Assembly (NCBI RefSeq): GCF_902167145.1
Contig: NC_050096.1
Location: 157,479,825 to 157,543,824, forward strand
Length of the DNA: 64,000 nt
From: Zea mays
Lineage: Eukaryota; Streptophyta; Magnoliopsida; Poales; Poaceae
Reading direction: 5' to 3'
Shown: positions 36,901-48,907 of the stretch, piece after piece
Numbering within the stretch: position 1 is the first letter of the stretch
Layout: the number at the start of each line of letters is the position of its first letter
Translations under genes and position numbers: made by a program
The notes under the pieces: model-generated
Database searches by the model: none
What the model was told of the DNA's origin: nothing
What the model saw: the letters and a program-made list of their open reading frames with translations, nothing else

Positions 36901-37325
36901 ATCAGCGCGATCTCGCGCTCGAGGTCTTGGGCCTTCTGCTCCTCGTCGCGTATCATTTGCCGCACTTTGGCTAGTGCGGACACACGCTGGCGCTTGGCTT
37001 CCAGTATTTCTTTCTGCCTCTGGAGATTACGGTTCTTGAGGCACAGGGCGCGCAGCTGTAGCTGTTCTTCTGTTGAGACGCCGAGGACCTCACCGTCCTC
37101 GGTGAGGTCCGCGCCTTCCAGTGGGGCGAAGCCTGGGGGCGGCTGCGATTGTCCTTCGAGCCCGCAGGTGTGGAAGGTGTCGTCTTCGCAGGTGTGGGGG
37201 ACATTGTCTTCAGTGGGCTCTTGGTGGGTGGATTGGGTGAGGGCGAGGGCCTTGCCCTTTCTTGCGGCTAGCAGTGCTGCCTTCGCAGCCTCGTCAGCCT
37301 TCGGGTTAGCTCTCTTGGGTGCCAT
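33945..37325 (-). CDS. Tat1 Gag, protease and reverse transcriptase, open frame truncated in pol
   Basis: ATG 37325 (MAPKRANPK) lies 20 bases past the PBS. A single frame covers Gag (charged coiled-coil N-terminus, then capsid with TWFTRLPPLSIDSWRSL), a His/Cys motif (FYCLFHGEDCAHQTKDC), protease (VLVDNGSQADII near 35390) and RT. RT keeps the first catalytic Asp (MSLLDCFSGYHQI near 34440) and YVDD (near 34245). At about 33945 the RT connection region, more than 100 codons in relatives, is deleted and the frame shifts. The open frame runs on to 33642 in a nonsense frame. Gag and RT core could be made; complete Pol could not. Confidence 0.88.
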
Positions 37326-37345
37326 CGCGGGTGGTTTTGTCGTAG

Positions 37346-37363
37346 CACGAACGGTGGGCGCCA
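37346..37363 (-). other. Primer-binding site of Tat1
   Basis: Reading off the 5' LTR the minus strand gives TTTGGCGCCCACCGTTCGT. TGGCGCC two bases inside the LTR is the usual PBS core of Tat/Ogre-type gypsy elements. The primer tRNA was not assigned. Confidence 0.75.
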
Positions 37364-37365
37364 AA

Positions 37366-37840
37366 TGTTAGAACTTGCTATCAGTCGCAAGGAGGCCAAC
37401 AGGGGTGAACAGTGTAGACAGTAGGGTTACGCGTGAGATGGCAAATAGCTCTGTTTACCAGGCCTCTCACGGGCACTGTGTGGGGGTATTTATAGGTACC
37501 TGAACGCCCAGCGTCTTGTGTTAAGGACGCATGTGCCCTCAGCTACCTAGGTTATCCCCAGAATATTCCCATAAAGCAGGGTTACAGACTGTAATTACAG
37601 GGATGCCTTTACAAATTAGGCCCGTAACACGCGTCGGCCACGCAGGGCCTGTTACAATGGGCCGGATCGCACGTGGGCCTCTGAACTGGACGAGGCCGCA
37701 CTGTGGGATGCCTTCGTCGCCGGTCTTCGTCTGGTGCCGATCAAGAGAAGGGTGTCCATGCCTGCTTTGTCTCTGTCAGAGCAGCGGCTATGCAGCGGAG
37801 ACTTCGGGCGAAGGGTGGCGTTTCTGCCTTCGCTCCAACA
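37366..37840 (-). repeat. Tat1 5' LTR with TATA box
   Basis: It runs from TGTTAGAACTTG to CGCTCCAACA, 475 bases. The minus strand carries CTATAAATACC at about 37495-37485, a good TATA box for gag-pol transcription. Confidence 0.92.
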
Positions 37841-40800
37841 AGTGGTCAGTGAGTTGAGTCTCCATGACCGAGGAGCAACGACGATTCGAATCGATTATAC
37901 CCAGCTAAGGATCCCTAACCACACGACATATGTAGCACTTAACCCTTGCATATGTCAACCATTCCCACAGATCCTCCACAACGTGAACCGGTCCGCGCTA
38001 CCCGGGAGCACAGTACTCCTACGTCCAGCCTCTAGCCAGGAGGGTACACGCTACTCCCACCATCTCCCACGCCCAGTGCGCGATTGTCTTTTCACGTATG
38101 GAATAGCCAGGTTCAGGCTTACTGAATCATGTGGCTAGTTGCAAAGTCTCACCTCATCAGGCCTACATCGAACGATCCTTAATCGACACAGACAAGAGAA
38201 CTTTCCTGCTCAACGTCTGGTCTACATTACATATTATTTCCCAAAACTTGGTACCTGAGAGAGGTACCCTACTTGAATGATGAAATCATCGCGGCCGCAA
38301 TGGCTTCATCATCACAAGTCCTTTTATTTCACAAATTCCCATATCCCGTGTTACACATCATCTTTTAAAAACAATCCTAAATTAATAAGCAGGGCTAAGC
38401 ATCACTAAATTTTCATAAAACAGGTATTAGGGTTGTTTAATCAAGGAAGGAAATGCATCAACGGTTTGATCACACAACTCCTATCACCTAATGCATCATT
38501 CAAGGTGATAAAACTTTTTAAAATCGAAGGAGGTGGCAAATGCACTGGGGCTTGCCTGGAAGAACACTAGGTTAGTGTTGGTTAAGTGGCGACCACTTGG
38601 CGAGCATCCTTTGTCTTGGCACTCGTTCAGTTTATCCATCTTCAGGTTTGTCCGACTGACGATGTCGTCTTGCGGAGATGTTCAATCTCTGCATGATCCT
38701 AGGGTCGACTTGGGTCGTCTTCCGCATCACGTGAGTAATTATCGTACCTAAATGTTTTGCATAATGCACATGAATGCATATAAACAAAAATAGTACAAGA
38801 CTAAATATTGCTACAGGATACTAAATTAAACACTTAAAGGCGAGATGCATTTCAACATTCATGATACTAGTATCGACATATTACTAAATACAACAATCAC
38901 CCTCTCTATCTTAACCAGACCTAACTCAAATATTTTAGACATAGTAATCCATTAAAATATTCCTCGCATAATTTGTATCCCAAACTTAGGTTTTATCATA
39001 CAAAGCAACTACATTACAAGTATGCACATAATCACACTAATGCATGATATGGTACATTTTAGAAATACCCACTAGCCTACCGATGCACTTTTCATACAAA
39101 CCTGCAATTCAAACACGGTATTACACCTAACAATATATATATATATGCTTAATAATTGCAAAATACGACTATAGCATTACAAGTAACTAAGGCAATGCAT
39201 TATACACACGGCAAGTGTCGCTCTGGTTTGCTTTTCCACCTAGTTATAATATGTATATTTCATAATTATGCCCACACCCATACCGCATAAACAAGACATT
39301 ATAGCAAGTATCTAATACAATTACAACGCATATGCTACCTATAAAAGAACCGATGTATTAATATAGTTAATCAATCCGATCATTGAACCGCTAGCATGAA
39401 TAGTGAATCGACTTACCACACTAAATAGAACTTGAATCTCACTAGGTCGAGGATGATCACCGGTTCATTTATTTTACCGAGCAGGGAGTTGCAAGGGCGT
39501 ACGACCAGCGAGCACGATGAAGCGACGACAATGGGGATCGAGCTCACGACAAGAGGTGAGGATGGCGCGGCACGGCGTGCAGGGCTGGCAGGGTCTCCGC
39601 GACAGCGGGAGCGCAGATGTAAAGTGAAGTCGATGGCCGAGACAAGATCAACAATGGCCAAGACTAGGCAAGGTCGATGGCGATGAGTTGGGACGAAGGC
39701 ACATGAAACTATGGGGCAGCGGCAAACAGCCATGGCGTGGAGCCGTGTGTGGGAGGAGGTACTGGCGAGCAGAGGGCTGTTGGCGGCTTGCGTGCTGGCG
39801 AGCTCGGGTAGGGACAAAGTCCGAACGAGCAGTCAAGGCGAGGGTCGGCGCTAGCTGCAGACAACGGCGCACACACGAGGTGAAGACCGACGGTGAGCTG
39901 GGAGACATGTCAAAACCCCGGACGCGAAGGCGATTTCACACCGAGGCAACCAACGGGGGCAGCGCCTAGGCACACACGACACGAACCAGGCAACCAGCTG
40001 CTGACGGCGCAGCAGGAAAGGGAACTTGGCCATACAGCTTAGGCGAGCACTTGGGATTGAGCTCAACTAGAGGAGAGCAGGGACGCATGGGTGGATATAA
40101 CCGGCGGCACGCGCACCGAGGGCACGACCGGAGGCGAGGACGACGATGAGGCAGAGGTCTCACGAGCTCACAACAGTAGTTGGCTAGAGCACGACGTCCC
40201 AGCGAGCGTAACTAGGGAGGTGAGCAAGGGGCATAGGGCGTCGGAGTACGACGACCTGAGAACGACGTACAGGGCATGGTTGACAGACCTGGCCACGGTG
40301 AGGTCGACCCGATGGTGGTTCCGCGACTGACGTTGTTGGGCGCGCCGGTACAGGGGAGGCACGTTTGGAGGACTAGGAGCAGCGATAAAATGAGGTGGTC
40401 TAGCTCTCGACCACCTCGGCGTTCTTCGCCATGTCGAGACGGCCGAGGAAGGAGATCTCAGCGAGGAAGGTGACGCCTACAAGGAGCGGCAGCAAGCAAC
40501 TCTATTGCCGCCGCCGGCCCGCCCCAGCGCTAGCTCGCGCGGGGGCTCCTTGAGCCCGGCGCCTACGCGCACCAGCCACCAGACGAGAGCGAGCTAGAGC
40601 GCCGCGTGGGGCTGGGTGCCATGGGCGAGCTCAAGTACCAGGGAGGAGCACGTGCAGGAGAGATGGAGGGAGGAGAGAGGAGCGGCTGGGGGAAGAAGAA
40701 GGACCGCTCGGCAAGCTGAGGCGCCATGGAGGAGAAGCCAGCGCGCAGCAGAGAAGCTCGGCTTGGGAGGGGAAGCAGGGACGCGGCCCGCGCGAGGATC

Positions 40801-41786
40801 TCGGCGTGCGGAGCAGGGCACGCACACCTAGTGACGAGGGAGTAGGGGCGGGCGGAGGGGGGGAAGAAGCCGAGGGAGGTGGCTGGAGGGGGCTCGGCTA
40901 GGAGATGGGGTAGAGGAAGAAACGCGCATGGGAGCTCCACGGCGATAGCTGGGAAAAATCCCAGATGGATGAGGACGACGGCTGCTGGAGAAGATGGTCC
41001 AGAAGATGAAGATGGCCGCGCGGCAGAGGATAGATCAGGGTGGCGGGATTTTTCCCAGAACAGAGCGACGAGCGGTTGTAGGGTTGTTTTTAATTTCTTT
41101 CTCTCTTTTTTTACAGAGAATCGTAGATATTTTGGGTTCTGATATTTGGATATGAAAAATGTATAAAAGATCAAACCAAAATAAGATCGACAACAATTTT
41201 TTGAGAAGGATTTGATTTAGTGACTATTCTGGAGTCAGATGAATTCGTATCGGTTATTTATATTTAAAGATTTAGATCGAGACGAGATATACACGAATCG
41301 AACCAAACGAGATCGGGACTGAGATTTTAGTCCGCCTTTGTTTACATAGGAATCAGAAAAATTTCCATAATTGTAAATAGTGGAACAAATTAATCATGAA
41401 TACTCAGTTCGGATCAAGTTATCTCGGTCCGATATAACGTTTTTGCATTAACTTTTGTCGCTGAGTTCAAATTAATTTGCCCGGAATAAAATTCACCCAG
41501 TGGGTCGATCTTCCGAATTCATGTTCGCGCGAGCGATGAATTTTAAATAATCACCAGATGCACCAATTTTCGGAATCACAATGTTTCGAACATCACAAAA
41601 ATTTAGGACGAGCCCGGATAGATAAAAATGATGTATAACTCGTGATAGCTGAAATAGATGCACTACTAAAATCACAATAAGCGAAGATGTTTAAAATTTA
41701 GCATCCGTTTTATCCACTGATATTACATGCCTAAATTCCATACTCATTGTCGAGCGGAATATAAACACTAGGGGTGTTACAGCAGT

Positions 41787-42045
41787 CATCCCCCGGGTAG
41801 CCAGCATACGGCAAACGGTTCAACTCAAAAACACGGTTCAACCTAACATTTAAACCACGGATGTCCCAACTCCTCAGAGTCTCCATCTTCGGCACATATT
41901 TTCCTACAATTTATGCGGCCTCGGCCTCCACTTCACGCACAAACGCGGTCGCGTTGCGACCACGTAAGTCCACCACGAAGGCTGGACTTCGCACCAGCTG
42001 ACCGCCAAGGGTAGGCATCCAGCGAGGGGTCACTTTGCCCAATAC
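41787..42045 (-). pseudogene. Tat2 antisense gene, middle part, decayed
   Basis: After the C insertion the minus strand carries degenerate coding sequence equivalent to the FRGGEVVRSPAFALNLRN, AFVREAE and NRVFELN regions of Tat1; RSPAFVVDLRG and AFVREVEAEA are readable near 41990-41920. A stop at 42048-42046 separates it from the next block. Confidence 0.65.
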
Positions 42046-42825
42046 CTAGCCATGCGCCAAGGGCCACACCCCATAGGCAATAAACTCCTCCACCAAGTCA
42101 CGCCCGCTACTTAGGGGGGCAGCATGTCGAAGGGCCCCTTCGTCTATGTCTTCCTCTGCCACCTCGAATCGAGGGAACGCCACATAATAGTGTGAGCACA
42201 GGATGGCCGGAGGCAGACTCGGCAAGCCTTCGACATCACTAGGAGCCAAATAGAACCAAAAATCCCACCAGTTACCCCATTTGTTCATAGTGCAGGGGAC
42301 TATCTTGACAACCTCAGCCGAAGTCTTCCCAGTCCTCGGCGTGAAGGTGCACGATCCAAATTGGGCTATCTTATTCCCTATCTTCCTCTTTTGCCAATGC
42401 AGGCAATAATTTTTGGCGAAGATCCCCACCGATGGCTGCCCACCATAGGAAGTAACTGCCCAGACATACTTCGCAAGCGCCACCACTCCGTTCAGCGTCA
42501 ACTGGTGGACTTGCACCTCAAACCTTCGCAACACCTCCACCACGAATCGATGTGTTGGGAGGCGAAGACCGACAGCAAAAAAGGCCTCAAAAACTATCAA
42601 CTCGCCTTCAGGCTTGGGGACCTCCTCAGCACCCGGGGCCCACCCGACACCGTTACCAAAGTATCCAAGCCGCTGCATCTCCAGCACGCGGACCGAGAAA
42701 ATCTTCGAGGTGCCAAACTCCACGGTGTGGCTGGGCTACAAGTCAATCACCGCCAAATCACTCAAGGTCTCCTCGGATGACGGCGCGGCCGGCGATGCTC
42801 TCGCAGCAGACAAGGAAGAAGACAT
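42046..42825 (-). pseudogene. Tat2 antisense gene, N-terminal domain
   Basis: ATG 42825 (MSSSLS) opens a frame matching the start of the Tat1 antisense gene (SSEETLS). A TAG near 42737 interrupts it. From 42723 it reads 225 residues that follow the Tat1 domain almost throughout: RLGYFGNGV, FEAFFAVGLRLPTHRFV, HQLTLNGVVALAKYVW, YCLHWQKRKIG, NKWGNWWDFWFY, AYGVWPLAHG. It belongs to the same gene as 24948-25837, the two being separated by the C insertion. A TATA box (42984-42977) stands upstream. Confidence 0.85.
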
Positions 42826-43152
42826 TGCAACGTACCGTCAGCGGCGGCACGCGGTTTGCTTGATATGGGCCAGATCTTCGGCATAGAGTGAGCAAGGAGG
42901 GCAGGTGAGCAACTGAAAAAAGCTAGGGTTTCTGCTGCGCAAATGCAAGCAGGAAACGGTCTTGGCCGAGGTCAGCTTTTTATAGGCACGACGCGACGCC
43001 TCAGGAAACCCGCAGTCCAATAGTAACACGTCCATCAACGGTCACATTTCAAAACCCCTATGGGACCACTTCAAGCGAGGGCAGCGTCTTCACCATCTCA
43101 CGGTGGTCTTGGGCACCATCTGACTTAGTCAAACTGTCCCTCGGAGGGCAAA

Positions 43153-43671
43153 TGTTGGGACGAAGGCGAACACGCCACCCTTCGCTCGACGACTTCTACC
43201 TCGTGCTACACGGACGAAGGCTGCATCCGCAGGACCCGCCGGACAGACCAAGGGCGCTGACCAGATGGAGGCCTGTTCGACCCCCTTCACTCCGACGAGA
43301 CGAGACAAAGGCCCCGCCGAAGACCACAGGACCTCCCACTTCCTCAGTACGGGGAGAGGCCCATGTATGGTTCGACCCACAAAGCTGGGCCCCGCATGGG
43401 CATGCGTGAGTTGGGCCGCGTCTGTAATAAAGTATATCGTAATGACTGGCTGTAACCTCCCCTCATGGGAATATTCTGGGGATAAACCAGGTACTCGAGG
43501 GTCTAAATGTCTTTGACAGGGACAGGCAACCCCTCGAGTACCTATAAATACCCCCATACTGTGCCAAAGCACAGGAAGATTAACGTGGCTTTTCACATCC
43601 TATGTTAGCATTACAAACTCCTTCCCCAATTTCTTGTTGGGTCAACCTTTCTTGGAGGGCAGGTTCCAACA
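43153..43671 (+). repeat. Tat2 3' LTR
   Basis: TGTTGGGACGAAGG to GGTTCCAACA, 519 bases. Directly before it the plus strand reads GGAGGGCAAA, identical to the tract that precedes the Tat1 3' LTR in that element's orientation. Tat2 therefore reads on the plus strand and its gag-pol lies left of A, outside the window. TAACT after 43671 is the expected target duplication. Confidence 0.82.
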
Positions 43672-43772
43672 TAACTTCAAGGTTAAGAATCTTTTTATTA
43701 AAGATATTCCAATTCAAAATCGTTGGGGAAATTTTTTCCTAAATCCTAAAATAGGATCTTAAAGGTGTTACA
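43672..43772 (-). mobile_element. Tip of LTR E
   Basis: About 100 bases ending in GGTGTTACA. On the minus strand it reads TGTAACACCTTTAAGATCC, a standard grass gypsy LTR start. The rest of E would lie beyond Tat2, left of the window. Its family is not determined. Confidence 0.55.
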
Positions 43773-43815
43773 TTTGGAGAGCGGGGTAGGAAGTGGATGG
43801 TCACCCCTTGGCCCT

Positions 43816-43824
43816 TTTAAATAG
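43816..43824 (+). promoter_or_regulatory. TATA-like box before the acidic ORF
   Basis: CTTTTAAATAGCCC lies about 80 bases upstream of the ATG at 43903, with a pyrimidine-rich stretch (TTGCTCTCTTCTTCACTTCTCC) between them of the kind seen at plant transcription starts. Confidence 0.5.
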
Positions 43825-43902
43825 CCCGCTTGCCCTGGCTGTTTTGTTCACTCGTGCTTGATCACTTGCTCTCTTCTTCACTTCTCCACTTTTCGTACGA
43901 CC

Positions 43903-44463
43903 ATGGGTCGGGGCAAGAGGGGCAAGGGGTGGCCTCGTCGTGACGACGACAAGCGCAAGCGTCCCCCAAGTCCACCCTCAGAGGATTTTGGTGACTTAGA
44001 GTACTCGGAGGAAGCTTCCTCCGAGTATGATTAGTCGCCGACTCCCACATCCCCCATGGCTTCGTCCGAGGACTCGGACGATTCCATGGGGCTGTCAACT
44101 GTGGCCCGAGCATACTGGCGCTCCATCAAGCACGCCGGGCTCGGCGGGTCGGATGACTCGAAGGAGGTCTCCTCAGAAGAGGTGGACTCCTCCGACTCTG
44201 AGGAGTGGAGCAGCGACAAGGGTGATGGCGGCGAAGATGACGGCAGCAGCGGCGACGACGATGGCAAGGGAGGTGGCGACGGTGATGGTGAAGGTGGCGA
44301 AGGCGAAGGCGATGGCAAGGGCGACGGCAAAGGCGACGGCAAGGGCGAAGGCACTGATGGCAAGGGCGACGACGACGACAAGGGCGACGGTGATGGCAAG
44401 GGCGACGGTGGCAAGGGTGATGGCGGCGATGGCAAGGCCAGCGGCATAATGCTGTTGGTTTAG
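43903..44463 (+). pseudogene. Acidic Gly/Lys/Asp-repeat ORF, one internal stop
   Basis: One frame runs from ATG 43903 (MGRGKRGKG) to the stop after 44460, interrupted only by a TAG at 44032-44034. The N-terminus is basic, then KRKRPPSPPSED and acidic serine-rich stretches, a short conserved-looking segment (LSTVARAYWRSIKHAGLGG), then about 60 residues of GDGKGDG-type repeats. There is no recognisable domain. The repeat is made of GGCGACGGCAAG-like units and probably varies in length between copies. It lies upstream of and parallel to the larger antisense gene. Confidence 0.6.
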
Positions 44464-44930
44464 ATATTAGTATAGATAGCAGTTGTAGTATTAGTCGTGA
44501 CTAGTAGTAGATTAAGGTACTATTAGGTAGTAGTATAGCGTAGTGTAAGTAGTAGGGTAGTGTAATGTAATGACCAAGGGGTGAGGAGGCTGACTCATAA
44601 TGAGTCGGTTTCAAGTTTGTAACGATCTTCCCCCACGAATAAAAATGCAGCTCTTTGCTGGTCCACTATTGCATGTTTTTGCTCGCGCACTCGGTGACTC
44701 ACTGGCATTTTTGAGGTAATGCCCGAGTGATGCTTGTGATCTCCACATTTCTGAGTTATGGTCTCGCACTTTGCGCCCGACTTATCGGTCCAACCCATAT
44801 TTCTGCAGACATATCCCCTTGAGTTCTGAACCCTAGTTCTTGCTTTTTCCTCCGCCACTTCTTTGTTTTCTGAGCCCTTGAGTCCACCCGCTTTGCTTGA
44901 GAGATCGTGATGGATCCCAAGAGTTAGAGA
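44464..44930 (+). other. Spacer with a probable polyadenylation signal
   Basis: It begins with a TAG/GTA-rich stretch without frames. AATAAA occurs at about 44638 and may end the acidic ORF transcript. The minus-strand frame over 44595-45119 overlaps the next gene and matches nothing I know. Confidence 0.4.
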
Positions 44931-47277
44931 CAGAGTGTTGTTGTTCCAATTATCCTGCCAATCGATCCTAACAGCCAACTTCCATTTATCGGCAACCACA
45001 TGTTCGTTGTCTCCAAGGCTGACCTTTTGCACCTCATCGAAACTAGTGTTCTTTCGCCAAAAGAGTTGTGTTCCTGGCGAATCTGGCATGGGGTTACCGT
45101 TCTGATAGAGGACACCCACAAAGCTGTCGTCTTCATACCCTTTCTCACCTGTGGACTGGCCCTGCTAGCTTCTCCCTTTTCCCACGACATCCTCGATTTT
45201 TATGCTCTGAATCTTACACACTTAACCCCCAATCCTATTCTTCAATTTGCCATGTTTGTTCACCTCTGTGAAGCTTTTCTTGGAATTCTTCCTCAATTCG
45301 GGCTTTGGAAGTACCTCTACCACTGTCGGCCCGGGATGGCTGGAGGACAACATCAGCTTGTTGGTGGTGCCAGCTTGGAACTTCGTCGGGGCAGGAAAGT
45401 TGAATATCTTGATATCCCTTTGAAGGACAGTATTAAGGGATGGCGCCTTGAGTGGTTTACCATGGAGAACCACAACAAGTCCCTCCCTCCTCGATTGGGG
45501 AGATAGCCTGACGTCCGCACGCCCAGCTGGACAGAGTCCCCCACAACTTCAGAGCTAGCCAAGTCCAGGGTGCTGCTTCCCGAAATATGTGCGCTGAAAG
45601 ACAGGGGCCCGTTTGCCGAAGCTGTTATTGCTGATTTTGTCTTCAAAAACATCCATCCTCTGAAAGATGGAGTTTATATGGATTATCTGTACACTGGGGT
45701 CAATTACCCTACCCGAATTACCAATAGACGGATTCCTAACGAGGACCTACTGAGCCGGATTGACATGATGCTAAGAGGAAAGGTTTCGAATGTTGGTGCT
45801 CCCTTATCTTATTCTGCCTGGAATCTACCTCCACAGAGTCCCTTTTCTGAATTCATTTCCAACCCTCCTATCCAAGATGGCAGTCCGGGTCATAGAATGC
45901 GACCCTCCTTAGATGACATCGAAGTTTTCATTGCTCCGTTCTAGAATCTTCCTGAAGTGGAGAGACAGACCCATTTCCAGATGCCGACCAGCGCTGATGA
46001 GGCTCAGGTGAACGATATTCTCAGTATGCTGGCTGGAGAATCGTTTGACTCTGCCCGTACTGAGTCGATGGCTGTTGCGATTGGGCAGGACCTTGGTGAG
46101 GATGAAGGAGTTCAGAATCCTAAAAGTGTTTGTTGTAAGCGATCACGCCGGACGAGCTATCTAGTCGCGCCTGATGAGGAGAAGAAGAGAAAGAAAAGAC
46201 TTCGATGGTTATCATGCTTAGAACAAGATGTTGATCCCTTGACATCACTCGGTTGTGGCCCGACGGGCACCACCATCGAGGACAATATCGGAGGTTGTGA
46301 TGATGCCAGAGTTGGCGGTCGCGTGATTGATGAGGATGAAGAGGAGGAAGAAGAAGAAATTCCCTTGATTCGCAAGAACAGTCGCAGCAACAGGAGAAGT
46401 GATATCCCTATGCTGGCTTTATCAGGACTTGTTAGCCTCCAGGGGTTGACAATGGCTGCCATTGACCATGCATTAGAACGAATTATCCCTAAAAACCTTT
46501 TATCAGAACCTACTGAGGTTGAACGTTCCATCGTCCGTTCAAAGGTCCCGGATGATGTCCCTTTGTCAGGTGATCCTGTCAGGCAAGAGGTAACCTGGAC
46601 AGTTTCTCACGCTTTGTCGACCTTGGAGGGCGGTCTAGCTCATGAGGACACGCTGGCCCTTGATGTTGCTGGTCAGAGTCATCCGGCTCCTTTGGGTACA
46701 ACCGAGGGTGTTTCAGCTTCAGAGGGTGCCGCTAAGGATGTCCTAGCCCCCGAGGGTGGTGCTGAGGGCGACCCAGCCCTCAATGATGCCAGGCCAGGCT
46801 CCTCTTCGGCCGCTTCTATGGATGTTCATGTTGGATCACCACTGGTTCAATCTGAGGAACCCGTGGTGATGAATTTGCTTGCTGCTCTTGTCGGTCCGGT
46901 CACCTTAGAGGCTAGTGACCCGGATGCTAGGAATCTACCGCCTGCTGATGGAGCTGAGGTCTCCCCGAGTGATGCTTTCAACATTGTCCCTGTTGATGCC
47001 CCATCAACAGGCAGTACATCAATGCTTCCAGCTCTAGGACTTCCTTTGTTTCTCTCCAATCTCCAGGTGAGCCGACCTTTGATTCTTATTATTCATGTTG
47101 GCAAACGGCTTCTCTTGCTAAATTTTGAAATTTAAGAATGTCTTTGACTCTGTATCTGCCTAGCTAAAATCTTTTGGTGCCCCTGTCCCCGACCAAGTTT
47201 CATCTTTGATGCAGTGGAACCCTCTACTGCTTCAGAGGCAAGTAGAAGATCTGAAGGCCTCAAACCTTGGTTCCTAT
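44931..47277 (+). pseudogene. Element D antisense gene, putative gypsy type transposon family
   Basis: A single frame continues from about 44931 (first ATG 45000) to 47066, with only two stops, both TAG (45504 and 45942). The N-terminal domain includes LTPNPILQFAMFVHLCEAFLG, GLWKYLYHC and WRLEWFTMENHNKSLPP, typical of this family in grass RIRE2/Huck-type elements. DLLSRIDMMLRGKVSNVG follows. The C-terminal half is basic (KKRKKRLRW), then acidic (DEDEEEEEEE), then Ala/Ser/Pro-rich. A GTGAG donor at 47067 and an acceptor near 47164 suggest a final exon up to the F boundary. Only its domain and antisense placement match Tat1; sequence similarity is low. Confidence 0.78.
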
Positions 47278-48288
47278 TGACGGCACGACGATGAAACAAA
47301 CTACACCTCAGTTCCTCTAATTATTCAGCTAAGGGCGTCCCATTACCACCCTCATGGTTGCACTGTTTTCCTGGTTGGTCGTCCAACGAACCAGTCCTTA
47401 CGGAGAGGCACTCGAGAAACTGCTCGAGTCCCCTTAAATGTCACAATATCATCATCATAATCAAAAGGGAAAACAATGTATCATAAATAATCTCATCATG
47501 TTTATTGATTAGTGTGAAGCACTAGCATAAAGCTAAACCAAAGTAACCCAAACCATGTAGGTAAACAAGGACATGATAAACAAAAGCTAGTCAATCCTTA
47601 GGTATAAATTGTGTAAATGCGGGGAGTAAATTATAAAATGAGTAGGACATAGATGGGTCAAGGGACACTTGCCTTCACCAACCTTCCGCATGCAACTCCT
47701 TCGGACTCCGTCGACTGACCGTTATCTATACGAGTTCAAATATACATTCCACAAATTTAATATAAAAAGAACAGTACACCATGCAGTAGAATATAACAAA
47801 TAAGCAGACGCTTGGCGCAGGGCTCACACCTACAACTAAGAGAGAAAGAGAAAACAACGGTCGAAAGGCGATTATGTTAAGCAGCTATGGATTAAAACGC
47901 TTGTCTAAACATAACCATATTAATTTAACAATCGCGCTATGCATAAAATAAAGTTACGCTACACGTTTAATTATCATAACCAATTCGAGGTAAATTTAAA
48001 AGGGTTGTCGCGTGGTGAAACGCACGACGGCACACGCGAACTAAACCAAAAATTGGGACGAGTTGCCGCGCGACGAAGCGCGCGACAGCACGCACGAACT
48101 AAGCTAAAAATAAAACGAGTCATCGCGTGGCGAAGCGCGCGACGCAACACGTTAATTAAACTAAATTTAAAATAATCAAACAGAAATTCAAACGTCGTGC
48201 ACGCTAGGGCTGCGCGCGCGGGAATGGGGCGGTGCGCGCACAGGGTCGTGCCGTGGGCAGAGGTGGGGCACGGGCCGCGCTGCCACGA

Positions 48289-48410
48289 GGGGCAGGGGGC
48301 CGCGCACCGGGGGGCAGGGGGCCATGTGCCGGGGGGTAGGGGGGCCGCACCGCCAAGGGCAGGGGGTCACGCCGCCGGGGGGCAGGGGGCCACGCGCCGG
48401 GGGGCAGGGG
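48289..48410 (+). repeat. G-rich imperfect minisatellite in LTR F
   Basis: Six blocks of the type GGGGGGCAGGGGGCC recur every 19-26 bases, at about 48289, 48308, 48331, 48357, 48377 and 48399, separated by short CG-rich spacers. Runs of four to six G make quadruplex structures on the plus strand plausible. Confidence 0.7.
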
Positions 48411-48907
48411 CCACAACGCGAGGATCAGGGGCACACGTAGGGAAGAGGGAATGGGAGGGAGGGAGAGAGGAGAGGGGAGGGGAGCTCACCTTGGGATGCA
48501 ACAATCGGCGATAACCATCCACCGGATCACACCTAGGGCAAGGAGGTGGGAGAGAGGTGGAAGAGAGGGAGAGGGAGTTGCTGCACGGGAAACAAAATGA
48601 GAGAGAGAGGGAGGGGGCGCGCATGGGGGTGTGGGGGCGCCAGGGGCCAGGCTGGGTCGGGTCGCGGGCCGGACCGCGGGCTGGCCAAAAACCCACAGCA
48701 CGCACGACCACTAATCGAAAGAAAAACGTGAATCGAAAACTAAAACGAGACGAACGCGCGATTAAACACAAAAACAGAAAAAAGAAATATGCTTCGGCAT
48801 GATGCAACACCCATGTCAACTTAGGTCTTTGTTTACACTCGATATGGACACCAGTCACTATACTGCTTTGAAAATTGGAAGGAGTGAAACCGGAAGAGAA
48901 AAGAGAG

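Larger units (their letters stand above)
26565..37840 (-). mobile_element. Tat1: nearly complete Tat-lineage Ty3/gypsy element
   Basis: It is 11.3 kb with LTRs of 473 and 475 bases and the perfect TSD AGTGG (26560-26564 and 37841-37845). Gag-Pol reads on the minus strand from 37325 to 32061. Between pol and the 3' LTR lie a 79-base tandem array and a plus-strand accessory gene. The PBS starts TGGCGCC, and an antisense gene of the putative gypsy type transposon family (Pfam Transposase_28) follows pol; both features are known from the grass Tat/Grande group. The two LTRs differ at about a dozen positions by eye, so the insertion is fairly young. Confidence 0.93.
25838..41781 (-). mobile_element. 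Solo LTR C (B family), split by Tat1
   Basis: It begins TGTGGTAGAACC at 25838 and ends GGGGTGTTACA at 41781, flanked by the five-base TSD GCAGT (25833-25837 and 41782-41786). The LTR parts are 25838-26564 and 37846-41781, about 4.66 kb together, and match the reverse complement of the B LTR at both ends. There is no internal region or PBS, so this is a solo LTR left by recombination between two LTRs. About 39480-41090 is the GC-rich zone equivalent to 13490-14870 of B. No gene is called in either part. Confidence 0.87.

Noticed and set aside
40563..41174. 203-codon frame on the minus strand
   Set aside because: It lies in the GC-rich zone of solo LTR C, is of low complexity, and resembles no protein.
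44031..44447. Ser/Pro-rich 138-codon minus-strand frame
   Set aside because: It is the complement of the GGCGACGGC repeat of the acidic ORF.
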